64,000 nucleotides of DNA. Source: RPQJ01 sp046347155. Lineage in GTDB: Bacteria; Pseudomonadota; Gammaproteobacteria; Steroidobacterales; Steroidobacteraceae. Position 1 is the stretch's first letter. Every line of letters starts with the position of its first letter. The stretch lies in assembly GCA_046347155.1 (NCBI GenBank), contig JAXMGT010000002.1:1116001-1180000 (forward strand), read 5' to 3'. The position numbers were made by a program, and so were the translations under genes. The notes beneath the pieces are model-generated. The model did no database searches. It was not told the DNA's origin and was given only the letters and a program-made list of their open reading frames with translations. This document shows, in pieces, positions 26,846 to 35,459 of this stretch.

Positions 26846-28162
26846 ATGGCAATGCGCATCCTTGCGTCGGTCGTGTCGCTGTCTGCGATCGCGATCTCCG
26901 GTGCGGGCCCCGCACTCGCACAAACCCCACCCAAGCAGGTCGTCAAGCCGCCGATTGCGCAGGCCTGGATCGACGTCGCGACGTTTTCCGGGTTCGGCAT
27001 CGGTGCGATGGGCCCGGGCGCCGGCTCGGGCCAGGGAATGATGGGCATGACGCTCGGCGCCCTGATGGGCGGCCATGCCGCCGAGGCCGAGTTCGGCAAC
27101 ACCGTGACAGGCGTCGCCGGGCGATGGATGGACGTGACGCTCTACACGAGCCGGAATCCGAACCTGCAGCTCGCCACGCAGTCCGTGCCGCCGTCGACCG
27201 GGCTGGCCCCGACGCTGAAGCTGATGGCGCCCGAGCGGCCGAAACCGACGCCCCGTGGCGACGACGAGGCACCCGCGGAGTTCAAGTACGAGCCCCCGAA
27301 AGGCAAGCTGCTGCTGTACTGGGGCTGCTCCGAGACTGTGCGGCCGGGTCAGCCGAAGGTCGTCGACCTGCAGACGGCGACGATGGCGGAGTTCGCGAAG
27401 TTCTTCGAATCGCGTCGCTCGACGACCCGCGGTGCGCACGCGGCGGCGGGCCGGCCGGTCTGGCCCAGCCGCGACGACAAGCGCGTGTTCCCGGCCGGCG
27501 CCTCGATCGCAGGCGAGCACGCCTACCAGGGCGACGGCGTGCCCGAGAGCTTCAAGTTCGCGATCCCGGCGGCCCAGGACATCATGCCCGCCGTCCAACT
27601 GAAGCAGACGGAGCAGGCCACGTCGATACGACTCGACTGGAACGCGATCCCGACCGCACGGGCGTACTTCCTCGGCGCGATGGGGGCCCGGGAAGGCGAG
27701 CAGAACACGATCGTGATCTGGACCTCGAGCGAGTTGCCGGACAGCGGCTTCGGCCTGTTCGACTACCAGACGAACACGGCCATCGACGGGTGGCTGAAGG
27801 AGAAGGTGCTGCTGCCGCCGACCACGACGACCTGCGCGATCCCGAAGGAAGCGGCCGGGCAGGGCATGCTGAGGGCGATCGCTTACGGCAGCGAGCTCAA
27901 CATGGCGTACCCGCCGCGCCCGACCGACCCGGCCGTCGCCTGGGAACCGGAGTGGAACGTCAAGATCCGCGTGAAGTCGATGACCACGACGATGGTCGGG
28001 ATGCCCGAGGGCGCGATGCCGGGTTCCGACACCGGGGAGATGACCGACGCACCGCCCCCGTCCGACGCGGAACAGGCGCCACCCCCGCCGCCGAAGAAGA
28101 AAAAGAGCTGGAACCCGCTCGAGGTGCTGAAAGACGCGGTCGGCGCCGGCGGCGGCGGCTAG
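26846..28162 (+). CDS. Exported protein of unknown function with Gly/Met-rich segment
   Basis: A 438-residue secreted or periplasmic protein that I do not recognise. Signal peptide 1-26 (cut after PALA). Residues 49-76 are rich in Gly and Met (IGAMGPGAGSGQGMMGM), a flexible or membrane-active stretch. The body holds two similar-looking beta-rich parts and one CSET motif; the C-terminus has a Pro run and a KKKK patch followed by an amphipathic helix (WNPLEVLKDAVG). ATG 26846 follows GGGGGA by five to six bases; ATG 26852 is possible. No operon partner. Confidence 0.7.
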   Translation: MAMRILASVVSLSAIAISGAGPALAQTPPKQVVKPPIAQAWIDVATFSGFGIGAMGPGAGSGQGMMGMTLGALMGGHAAEAEFGNTVTGVAGRWMDVTLYTSRNPNLQLATQSVPPSTGLAPTLKLMAPERPKPTPRGDDEAPAEFKYEPPKGKLLLYWGCSETVRPGQPKVVDLQTATMAEFAKFFESRRSTTRGAHAAAGRPVWPSRDDKRVFPAGASIAGEHAYQGDGVPESFKFAIPAAQDIMPAVQLKQTEQATSIRLDWNAIPTARAYFLGAMGAREGEQNTIVIWTSSELPDSGFGLFDYQTNTAIDGWLKEKVLLPPTTTTCAIPKEAAGQGMLRAIAYGSELNMAYPPRPTDPAVAWEPEWNVKIRVKSMTTTMVGMPEGAMPGSDTGEMTDAPPPSDAEQAPPPPPKKKKSWNPLEVLKDAVGAGGGG

Positions 28163-28223
28163 GGCGCCGGACGCGTCGGGCGTGCTGCGTCCCCAGGGCG
28201 CGGCGCCCCCCGCCCGGAATCGG

Positions 28224-28694
28224 TCAGCCGTCCGTCGCGATCGGCAGCGTCCGGCGGTCGACCACTCGGCGCAGCACGATGTGCGTGCGGAACGACGCGA
28301 TGTTGTCGTCACTCGCGAGTGCTCGCTCGATGAAGCCGGCCAGGTCCTCCATGTCGCGGGCAATCACCGTCACCAGGTAGTCGAGCTGGCCGGCGACCTC
28401 GAAGCACTGGGCAACGCGGCCGTGGGTGCGCATCCGGGCCTCGAAGCGTCGAAGCGCGGGACCGCCGGACTCGTGGAGCTTGACCTCGAAAATCGCCTGG
28501 ACGCTGAAGCCGGCCCGGACCGGGTCGATCTGTGCCGTCGAGCCGAGCAACAGTTTCGCCTTCTTCAGGCGACGGATGCGGCGCAGGGCGGTGGGTGCGG
28601 ACACGCCGAGCTCGGCGGCCAGGTCGCGAATCGTGCGGTCGGAGTCGAGCTGCAGCAGGTTCAGCAGCTTCCGGTCGATCGGGTCGAGTGGCAT
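28224..28694 (-). CDS. Lrp/AsnC family transcriptional regulator
   Basis: A 156-residue regulator with an N-terminal winged helix-turn-helix (LDPIDRKLLNLLQLDSDRTI, then LAAELGVSAPTALRRIRRLKK, about 25-45) and a C-terminal RAM effector domain (FEVAGQLDYLVTVIARDMEDLAGFI). Such proteins respond to amino acids and often control a divergent neighbour. It is divergent from the S9 peptidase at 28801 with 106 bases between the starts, so control of that peptidase by amino acids or peptides is a reasonable guess. ATG 28694 starts the HTH; the longer frame upstream has no homology. Confidence 0.93.
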   Translation of the reverse strand: MPLDPIDRKLLNLLQLDSDRTIRDLAAELGVSAPTALRRIRRLKKAKLLLGSTAQIDPVRAGFSVQAIFEVKLHESGGPALRRFEARMRTHGRVAQCFEVAGQLDYLVTVIARDMEDLAGFIERALASDDNIASFRTHIVLRRVVDRRTLPIATDG

Positions 28695-28800
28695 CGAAGA
28701 GTTGTAACAAACGGAAAACAAGGTGTTCCATTCAGTACAACACGTTACGACGCACCTGCCTAGACTGCGCCGCACGCACCTCTTCAACCGGAACGCCTGA

Positions 28801-30804
28801 ATGCGCATCTGCCGGGCCTGCCTCGCGATCACCTGCCTCATCGCCGTTGGCCCTGCGGTCGCCGACGGCGTGGAGTGCCTGCCCGCGCCGGTCGACCGGG
28901 AGGTGTATGCGGAATCGGCCCAGCGGGAGAACGCCCGCGTCAGTCCAGGCGGGCACTACGTCGCGACGCTGCTCGCGGGCGAGCGAGGCGCCGAGATCCG
29001 GATCGCGCCGCGGACTGCGCCGCTCGAGGAGCGTTCGCTGCTGGCGGAGCCGATGGCGGGCGTGCAGCAGTTCGAGTTCACGCGGGACGACCGCAGCGTG
29101 CTGTTGCTCGCGGACGAGGGCGGCGACGAGCAGTACCGCCTCTACGTTGTCGACATCGCGACCGGGGCGCGGAGGGTCCTGACGCCGCCCGGAGCCCAGG
29201 TGGCGATCGAACGTGTCGGCCCGCGATCCGGACGGCAGGTCGTGGTTTCGATCAATGACCGTAATCCGGAGTATTTCGACCTGGTGCGCATCGACCTCGA
29301 CACGGGCCGGTCGACGCGGATCCTCGAGAACGATCGCTACAGCGCCTTCGTGGTCGGGCCCGACCTGCGTCCCGCGATGGCGAGCCGCCTCGAGCCGGAC
29401 GGCGGAAAGACCTGGTACCGGCTCGACGGCACGCGGGCCACTGTGTTCCGCCGGTTGTCGCCCGAAGACACGATCGGTAGCGGGCTCGGGGACGTGTCGG
29501 GCGACGGGCACTCACTGGCATTCCTCGATTCGAGCGGGCGCAGCCACGTGGCCGTCCGGACGCTCGACCTGCGGACCGGTCGCGATTCCCTGGTGGCCGG
29601 CTCGGACTCGGACGTGTCCGGATACCTTGCGGACCCCGCGACCGGCACGATCCTCGCCGTCGAGTACGACGCGCTGCTGCCTCGCTGGGTCCCGCAGGAC
29701 GTCGGTGTTCGCCGCGATTTCGAGGCATTGGGCCGGGAGGTGGGCCGCGATCGCATCCGCATCCTGTCCCGGACCGACGACGATACGACTTGGGTCGTCA
29801 GGATCAGCGGCCCGACCCGGCCGGGTACGACGTACCTGTACGACCGCTCGACCAGCGCGCTCAAGCCGTGGCTCACCGATTACCCGCACGTTCCCCGCGA
29901 CCGACTGGCGCCGATGCAGGCCCGCTGGGTCCGGGCACGCGATGGGCTCGAACTCCCCGTCTACTACACGCTGCCGCTCCGTGCTCCCGGTTGCGGAACC
30001 GTGGCGCCGCGGGGCCCGGCAGTCGTGTGGGTGCACGGCGGTCCCTGGGACCGCGACCGCTGGGATTTCAGGCTCGACCACCAGTTGATGGCCAATCGGG
30101 GTTACGTGGTGATCAGCGTGAACTACCGCGGCTCGACTGGATTCGGGAAACAGTTCATGTCCGCCGGCAACCGCGAGTGGGGGCGCCGGATGCAGGACGA
30201 CCTGGCCGACGCGGTCGCCGCACTCGCGGCCGATGGCGTCGTCGATCCCGGGCGGGTCGCCATTCTCGGATCGAGTTACGGCGGGTACGCCGCGCTGTCG
30301 GCGATGGCGTTCACACCGACTGCTTATGCGTGCGGCGTGTCGGTGGTGGGACCCTCCGACCTCGCGACGCTGATCGAAGGCATCCCGCCGTATTGGACCG
30401 CGACTCGCAGCCTGTACACCTCGCGGGTCGGGGATCCAGGCACGCCCGAAGGCCGTGCGCTGCTCGCGGCACGTTCGCCGCTTACGGCGGCGGCAGCAGT
30501 GCGGCGACCGCTGCTGATCGTGCAGGGCACCAACGATCCGCGGGTGCCCGAACGCGAGTCACTCCGGATGGCCGAGGCCGTGGTCGGCGCCGGAGGGCCC
30601 GCAACGCTTTTGCTGTTTCCGGATGAAGGCCACGGCATCGCCCGGCCGGCCAACGCGCGTGCGCTCACCGCCATCGTCGAGGCGTTCCTGCATGCCTGCC
30701 TGGGTGGTCGCGCTCAACCCGTGGGCACGGCGCTCGACGGGTCCAGTGTCCGGATTCCCATCGGCCGGGAATTTCTTTCCGGGCTCGACCCGGCGCTCAA
30801 ATGA
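28801..30804 (+). CDS. S9 family prolyl oligopeptidase-like serine peptidase, exported
   Basis: A 667-residue peptidase with a signal peptide (about 1-22, cut near AVADG). Residues 40-380 form a beta-propeller (segments such as QFEFTRDDRSVLLLADEGGDE) and 400-650 the alpha/beta-hydrolase domain. The triad is Ser492 (GSSYGGYAAL), Asp579 (GTNDPRVP) and His611 (DEGHGIARP). The family releases dipeptides or trims prolyl peptides; here in the periplasm or outside. Divergent from the Lrp-type regulator. Its last 90 bases are overlapped on the other strand by the frame of the transposase-like fragment. Confidence 0.93.
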   Translation: MRICRACLAITCLIAVGPAVADGVECLPAPVDREVYAESAQRENARVSPGGHYVATLLAGERGAEIRIAPRTAPLEERSLLAEPMAGVQQFEFTRDDRSVLLLADEGGDEQYRLYVVDIATGARRVLTPPGAQVAIERVGPRSGRQVVVSINDRNPEYFDLVRIDLDTGRSTRILENDRYSAFVVGPDLRPAMASRLEPDGGKTWYRLDGTRATVFRRLSPEDTIGSGLGDVSGDGHSLAFLDSSGRSHVAVRTLDLRTGRDSLVAGSDSDVSGYLADPATGTILAVEYDALLPRWVPQDVGVRRDFEALGREVGRDRIRILSRTDDDTTWVVRISGPTRPGTTYLYDRSTSALKPWLTDYPHVPRDRLAPMQARWVRARDGLELPVYYTLPLRAPGCGTVAPRGPAVVWVHGGPWDRDRWDFRLDHQLMANRGYVVISVNYRGSTGFGKQFMSAGNREWGRRMQDDLADAVAALAADGVVDPGRVAILGSSYGGYAALSAMAFTPTAYACGVSVVGPSDLATLIEGIPPYWTATRSLYTSRVGDPGTPEGRALLAARSPLTAAAAVRRPLLIVQGTNDPRVPERESLRMAEAVVGAGGPATLLLFPDEGHGIARPANARALTAIVEAFLHACLGGRAQPVGTALDGSSVRIPIGREFLSGLDPALK

Positions 30805-31100
30805 GCGGCGCGCTCGGCCAGCAGACGCCGCCAGCGCTGGTCCGCCGCATGCGCTTTCGCGGCGTAGTAGTCCGAGGGTGCGATCGGCAGCTCCGCACAG
30901 ACCGCTTCGGCGCCGTAGCGCGAGCGCAGTGTGTCGACGACCTCGACGAGCCGGGCGAACGACGGGTGCGCGCCGTCGTCCTCGAGCAGGCCCCGCAAAC
31001 GGCGACGTATCGCGGCCGCGTGCGCGAGTTCGAGTGTTTCCCGGGCGCCGAAGATACTGCGAACCCTCGCTCCGATGGATCCGGCCGATGTCGTGCGCAT
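30714..31100 (-). pseudogene. Fragment resembling the N-terminus of IS3-family transposase OrfB
   Basis: The minus-strand frame from ATG 31100 gives 128 residues. Residues 50-90 (about 30831-30950) read VVDTLRSRYGAEAVCAELPI then APSDYYAAKA, which matches the helix-turn-helix start of IS3 OrfB proteins (typically ...GVEPICRVLPIAPSTYY...). The DDE catalytic core is missing, and the tail runs antisense into the peptidase gene, so this is a remnant or a reused DNA-binding piece. The ATG is preceded by GGGAGGT at a good distance, which leaves open that a small protein is still made. No terminal inverted repeats seen. Confidence 0.4.
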
Positions 31101-31309
31101 GTGCTGGACCTCCCTCGTCGACGTGACGTACGACCGCGTGCACGGGCGTTCGAGGGTTTCGATGCGCGGGCGTCGAAAAAGGTTGCGAGCGGCGACCATG
31201 CGTCGTGACCCGACGTGCCGGGCGGCCGTCGGCGCGACGAAGCAACCTTCCATCCGCGGGCCGCATCCAATCCATCACGACCCGAACGTCCGGGTCGAGG
31301 AGGATGCCC

Positions 31310-31387
31310 ATGTTCGCCGCCGCATTCGTCATGCTGTTCTCGGTCTCGCTCTGGTTCGTCAAGCAGTTCGACGAGCCGGTCTGGTGA
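31310..31387 (+). CDS. Candidate 25-residue single-helix membrane microprotein
   Basis: MFAAAFVMLFSVSLWFVKQF then DEPVW and a stop. The ATG at 31310 lies six bases after a perfect AGGAGG (31298-31303); ATG 31304 touches the Shine-Dalgarno and is less likely. Residues 2-17 could span the membrane, with a charged Lys/Asp/Glu tail. The amidohydrolase start follows 31 bases later, so it might be an upstream small protein of that transcript. Shortness makes chance possible. Confidence 0.45.
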   Translation: MFAAAFVMLFSVSLWFVKQFDEPVW

Positions 31388-31418
31388 TTGGCCCGGCGCG
31401 GTGCGAGACTCCCGGGGG

Positions 31419-32252
31419 ATGAACGCGGGAGTCCGCATCGTCGATGCCTGGATGCAGCACCCGACGGCCCGGCACCTGGCCGAGCCGATGTTCGAGTCGC
31501 TGCGCCGATGGACCCGGGCCGATGGCCGGGATCCGGGTCCGGGCGAGTGGTCGGTTGCGCGCACGCTCGCCGCCATGGACGAGGGCGGCGTGTCGCTCGC
31601 GCTGCTGTCGGCGTGGTCCTCGCCGCGCGGCGACCTGATCTCGAACGACGAGGTGGCCGCGTTCGTGCGTGCCGCGCCCGATCGCCTGGCGGGCGTCGGG
31701 GCAGTGGACCTGCGCCGTCCCCGCGATGCGGTCCGGGAGGTGCGACGCTGCGTCCGTGAGCTCGGATTCAAGGCGATCCGCGTGCTGCCGTGGCTCTGGG
31801 AGCTGCCGCCGACCCATGCGCGCTACTACCCGGTCTACAGCGAGTGCTGCGAGCTCGGCGTGCCGTTCTGCACGCAGGTCGGGCACACCGGCCCGCTGAT
31901 GCCGTCCGAGTTCGGGCGTCCGATCCCGTACATCGACCAGGTGGCGATCGACTTCCCGGAACTCGTGATCGTCGGCGGGCACATCGGTTACCCGTGGACC
32001 GAGGAAATGGTCGCGGTGGCGACCAAGCACCCGAACGTCTACATCGACACGTCAGCCTACACGGCGTCGCGTTACCCGGCGGCGCTCGTCGGGTACCTGA
32101 AGACGCACGGTCGGTCGAAGGTGCTGTTCGGGAGCAACTGGCCGATGATCGCCCCTGCGAAGGCGCTCGAGGGGCTCGGTACGCTCGGCCTGGACGAGCC
32201 TACCCGCACCGCGTTCCTGTCCGGGAACGCCGTGCGGGTGTTCGGACTCTGA
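31419..32252 (+). CDS. Amidohydrolase family (TIM-barrel metal-dependent hydrolase)
   Basis: A 277-residue Amidohydro_2-type enzyme like those that hydrolyse or decarboxylate aromatic and cyclic acids; the substrate is unknown. After VRIVDAWMQHP the usual HxH near the N-terminus is reduced (AWMQH), while later metal-site segments are recognisable: VPFCTQVGHTGP, LVIVGGHIGYPWTEEM (about 184-199), NVYIDTSAY and VLFGSNWPM (about 237-245), where Asp is usual and Asn is found. The missing first His pair and SNW instead of SDW suggest changed metal binding or chemistry. The ATG at 31419 follows CGGGGG. Confidence 0.8.
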   Translation: MNAGVRIVDAWMQHPTARHLAEPMFESLRRWTRADGRDPGPGEWSVARTLAAMDEGGVSLALLSAWSSPRGDLISNDEVAAFVRAAPDRLAGVGAVDLRRPRDAVREVRRCVRELGFKAIRVLPWLWELPPTHARYYPVYSECCELGVPFCTQVGHTGPLMPSEFGRPIPYIDQVAIDFPELVIVGGHIGYPWTEEMVAVATKHPNVYIDTSAYTASRYPAALVGYLKTHGRSKVLFGSNWPMIAPAKALEGLGTLGLDEPTRTAFLSGNAVRVFGL

Positions 32253-32262
32253 CGGCGACGGG

Positions 32263-32790
32263 TTACTTCGCCGCGAACTGGCCGCGAATCTCGCCCAGCC
32301 TGAAGTCTCCCGGCCCGGAATTCGGCGGGTCCACGCCGTCGTTCGTGTGCACGTTTACGTAGGCGTTGCCGCCCTTCAGTTCGTCGACGAGGTCGGCCAG
32401 CGGGGAGCCCTGCATCGGACCGGCCAGGTCCGATGCGGTGATCGTGCCTTCCGCGAGGACCCCCGTGTACGGGCCCTTCTTCGCGGCCGCGCCGTGGACC
32501 GGGAACAGCTTCACGACGCTCGGCCCGTTCATGCTCGTACTCCCGAGGTGGATGTCGGCACCCGAGGGATTCTCGAGGTTGGTGACCGAAAGCGTATAGC
32601 TGATCTTCTTGTCGCCGTCGTGGACGACGAGCGTGCATTCACCGGTGGCCTTCGAGCCGGTCGGTTCCGGCAACTGTGCCGCACCGTTCAGCGATGCGAC
32701 GAACTTGAGTTCCTCGGCGCGGGCGCCGAGCGACGCGAGCGCGATGGCCGCCGTCGCGAGCGGGATCCAGATGCGGCTGCGTGTGGGCAT
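32263..32790 (-). CDS. Exported CHRD-domain protein
   Basis: A 175-residue protein with a signal peptide (about 1-25, cut near GARAEE) and one CHRD domain, the beta-rich module first seen in chordin. Typical pieces are FVASLNGAAQLPEPTGSKATG, ISYTLSVTNLENPSGADIHLG and GNAYVNVHTNDG (about 145-156). Bacterial CHRD proteins are secreted and of unknown function. GAGGTGA six bases before ATG 32790 fixes the start. It is convergent with the amidohydrolase, with ten bases between the stops, and follows the M64 peptidase on the same strand. Confidence 0.9.
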   Translation of the reverse strand: MPTRSRIWIPLATAAIALASLGARAEELKFVASLNGAAQLPEPTGSKATGECTLVVHDGDKKISYTLSVTNLENPSGADIHLGSTSMNGPSVVKLFPVHGAAAKKGPYTGVLAEGTITASDLAGPMQGSPLADLVDELKGGNAYVNVHTNDGVDPPNSGPGDFRLGEIRGQFAAK

Positions 32791-32920
32791 GACGGTCACC
32801 TCGTTGGCCTTGAGTTTCCGGTGCCGGCGGCGCGGGCGCCGCACGGATGCCGTTATCAGAGGCCCGACGGTGTCCGGCGGAAATACGTAGTTTAGGCAGG
32901 GATATTCGCGTCGCCGCGGC

Positions 32921-34342
32921 TCAGCGCGACGGTCCGGCGTAGAGGTCGATGACGTTCGAAAGCGCGTCCTGGCAGACGCGGCAGAAGGGGACTTCGTCGC
33001 GCGTGAACATCACGCAGTCGAGCTGTGGCCGGTAGTAGGCCTGCGCGTCGTAGTTGGCGCCCTGGAACGCCCCGACGGCCTTGTTCCAGCGCGCATCGGC
33101 GAACAGCCGGGTCGTGTAGCTCCGTTCCTCGCGGAAGAGGGCCGACATCTCGCTTTCCGGCCGGCGCCCGGCGCGTATCTCCTTGCGCCGGGCCTGGAAC
33201 TCGCGCTGCCGCTCCTCGAATTCCGCCTTCGGCCACGGCGTCGGGACCGGCGTGCCGGACGCGAGCAGGCGCCGCCACTTGAGCGTCTTCGGGTCTGCCG
33301 ATGCCGTGACGTTCGGTTGCCAGGGTTCGACGATGTGCGACTGCGGCTCGTAGGCGACCGGCGAGGTGTAGTACTCGTCGGCGAGCGCAGCGAAGTGGTG
33401 GCCGAACTCGTGCACGAACAGGTAGCCCGACCAGTCGTTGCCGGCCGCGAACGTCGAGAAGTCGCCGAAGATCCCGCCGCCGCCGTAGCTCTCGCTGTTC
33501 GTCAGGATGGTCAGGAACTCATACGGCGCCCACGCGGCGACCTCGCGCAGCGCCCGGTCGTCGAACGTCAGGATGTAGCGCTCCGAACCGAACGCGTCGT
33601 ACGTGGCGCCGACCGGGCTGCGGCGCTCGACCCCGGTCGATGGCCTCGAGATGCCCGAGACCGCCGCGGGCGGGCACAGCGCCCAGACGTTGAAATCGGC
33701 CCGGCGCGAGTGGAACGGCTCGTGGGCGAACAGCGCCTCGACCGCGCGGGTGAGGTCGTTGCGGAACTTGCCGGCGCACTCGGCCTGCGTGTACCCGTCG
33801 CCGAGCAGCAGCACGTCCACCTTGTCGACCGACGGTCCGTGGCGCTCGACCTCGATCAATTCCTGCCTCTGCGGCGGCGAGCGGACGACATAGGGGTCGG
33901 CCGGGTCCACCTTGAACGACCAGGCGTCGACGAACCGTTGCGCGTCGTCGCGCTTCTGGACGGTGACCGTGACCGGTCCGGTCGGCATCGGGAAGCGCAG
34001 CGAGGCCGCGAACGTCCGGTGCGAGGTCGCCGCCTCGGCGGTCGTCTCCCACTCCTCGTAGACGGTGTCGTAACCGCGGGAGTAGAGGAGCGCACCCGAC
34101 GGGTCGCGCACCTGGAAGCGGAAATTGCCGAGGTTCGTGTCGTCGACCGCCCGCGCCGGATTTCCCGGCCAGGGCAGCGGCTCGACGACGACGCGGTCGA
34201 CCGAGTAGACGTCGACGCCCTGTCCGCCCGTATGGAAGTAGTCGACCCGGAGCGTCCCGGGCTCCCGGTCCGCGCGGGCCGGGACGACGGCGCCCGCCGC
34301 GCAGAGCAGCAGGGCGACGAGACCGTGGCGCGCGAGGGTCAC
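32921..34342 (-). CDS. M64 family metallopeptidase (IgA-peptidase-like), exported
   Basis: A 473-residue zinc peptidase of the M64 family. Signal peptide about 1-25. Residues 30-155 form an N-terminal beta domain; the catalytic domain begins near 170 (KVDVLLLGDGYTQAEC) and carries HEFGHHFAALADEYY, giving zinc ligands His311 and His315, catalytic Glu312 and third ligand Asp322. A C-terminal Cys pair (DEVPFCRVCQDA) is typical. The family founder cleaves IgA, but environmental members are general secreted proteases. It starts one base after the LysR-type gene ends, so the two are co-transcribed. The secretion operon at 6417-12366 could export it; that is conjecture. Confidence 0.92.
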   Translation of the reverse strand: MTLARHGLVALLLCAAGAVVPARADREPGTLRVDYFHTGGQGVDVYSVDRVVVEPLPWPGNPARAVDDTNLGNFRFQVRDPSGALLYSRGYDTVYEEWETTAEAATSHRTFAASLRFPMPTGPVTVTVQKRDDAQRFVDAWSFKVDPADPYVVRSPPQRQELIEVERHGPSVDKVDVLLLGDGYTQAECAGKFRNDLTRAVEALFAHEPFHSRRADFNVWALCPPAAVSGISRPSTGVERRSPVGATYDAFGSERYILTFDDRALREVAAWAPYEFLTILTNSESYGGGGIFGDFSTFAAGNDWSGYLFVHEFGHHFAALADEYYTSPVAYEPQSHIVEPWQPNVTASADPKTLKWRRLLASGTPVPTPWPKAEFEERQREFQARRKEIRAGRRPESEMSALFREERSYTTRLFADARWNKAVGAFQGANYDAQAYYRPQLDCVMFTRDEVPFCRVCQDALSNVIDLYAGPSR

Positions 34343-34343
34343 T

Positions 34344-35372
34344 TCAGCGGCCCCGCGCCCGCGGACGCGCCGATCGTGCGGTCCGCGACCTCGACGTCTT
34401 CTTCGAGCCGGTCCGGCCGAGGTTGAGGCGGGCGAGCGCCCGGTGCTCCCGCGTCTGGATCTCGGTCTCGACCTGGCGCAACTGCGCGACGAAGAGCTGG
34501 GCCGCGCGCGACAGCGATCGCTTGCGCGGATAGAAGAGCCCGTAGCTCAGGTGCAGCCACGGCGCGTCGAACGGGATCAGCGCGAGCTTCTTCGCGCGCA
34601 CCTCGGCCTCGATCGCGACGAGCGGCGCGAGGCCGATCGCGTCGCCGGCGAGCACGGCCGCCTTCGCGACCGCGAACCCGTCGACCATCAGGTTCGGTGC
34701 GAGGTCGCCGGTTTCGCGCTCCACCTTCGCGGTCGGCATGTGCTTCGCGACGTGCATCGCGATCCGGTGCGGTACCCGCGGCGACGCGAGCGGGAACACG
34801 AGCAGGGTTTCGAGCGAGTGCTCCCGGACGGCCGTGAGCGGGTGGCCGACGCGCGTGAAGAAGAACACGCGGTGTTCGGCGACGGGCTCGATCGCGAGCC
34901 GGGTCGGGCTCCGCTCGGCGCTCGTGGTGTCGGCGACCGCGAACTCGATGCGTCCCGCCATCACGTCGCGGGCCAGCGTCTCGAAGTCGCCGATCGAGGC
35001 GTGCACGCGCAGGCGCGAGTTCGCCGTGGCCATCCGGCCGAGGGCCGTCCCGAGTGCAAGTTCGGCGGCGAACGTGTCGGTCCCGAATACGATCTGGGGC
35101 GACTGCAGGCCGGCCAGTTCCTCGAGGTCGCGGGTGAAGTCGCGGGCCTGCGAGAAGATCCGGCTGGCGTGGTCGATCACGAGCCGACCGGCTTCGCCGG
35201 GCTTCAGCGCGCGGGTCGCGGTGTCCATCAGCTTCGTGCCGACCGCGTTCTCGAGCGAGCCGATGCGCTTCACCAGCGCGTCGGGGGTCAGGTTGAGCGC
35301 CTGCGCGGCCCGCGCGAGGTCGCGGGCCGGCAGCAATTTGACGATGTCCAGAAGTCCGGGGCGCTTCGGCAT
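34344..35372 (-). CDS. LysR-type transcriptional regulator (atypical N-terminus)
   Basis: A 342-residue regulator. The HTH is recognisable but divergent (LARAAQALNLTPDALVKRIGSLENAVG, given in parts: ARAAQALNLTPDALVKRIGS at about 20-39), followed by RALKPGEAGRLVIDHA and a type-2 periplasmic-binding-like effector domain (QIVFGTDTFAAELALG; GDFETLARDVMAGRIEFAVAD). The first 15 residues lack the usual aromatic start of LysR proteins. The C-terminal 25 residues are an Arg/Ser-rich tail. Divergent from the acyl-CoA dehydrogenase at 35460 and just upstream of the M64 peptidase; either could be its target. Confidence 0.88.
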   Translation of the reverse strand: MPKRPGLLDIVKLLPARDLARAAQALNLTPDALVKRIGSLENAVGTKLMDTATRALKPGEAGRLVIDHASRIFSQARDFTRDLEELAGLQSPQIVFGTDTFAAELALGTALGRMATANSRLRVHASIGDFETLARDVMAGRIEFAVADTTSAERSPTRLAIEPVAEHRVFFFTRVGHPLTAVREHSLETLLVFPLASPRVPHRIAMHVAKHMPTAKVERETGDLAPNLMVDGFAVAKAAVLAGDAIGLAPLVAIEAEVRAKKLALIPFDAPWLHLSYGLFYPRKRSLSRAAQLFVAQLRQVETEIQTREHRALARLNLGRTGSKKTSRSRTARSARPRARGR

Positions 35373-35459
35373 TCGGGGCTACACCTGGCGTCTGCGGGCC
35401 CGCCGGGCGCGCCTCGCCATGATCGGCGTGACGCGGGCCGCGGGGTCACCCAAAACGCT

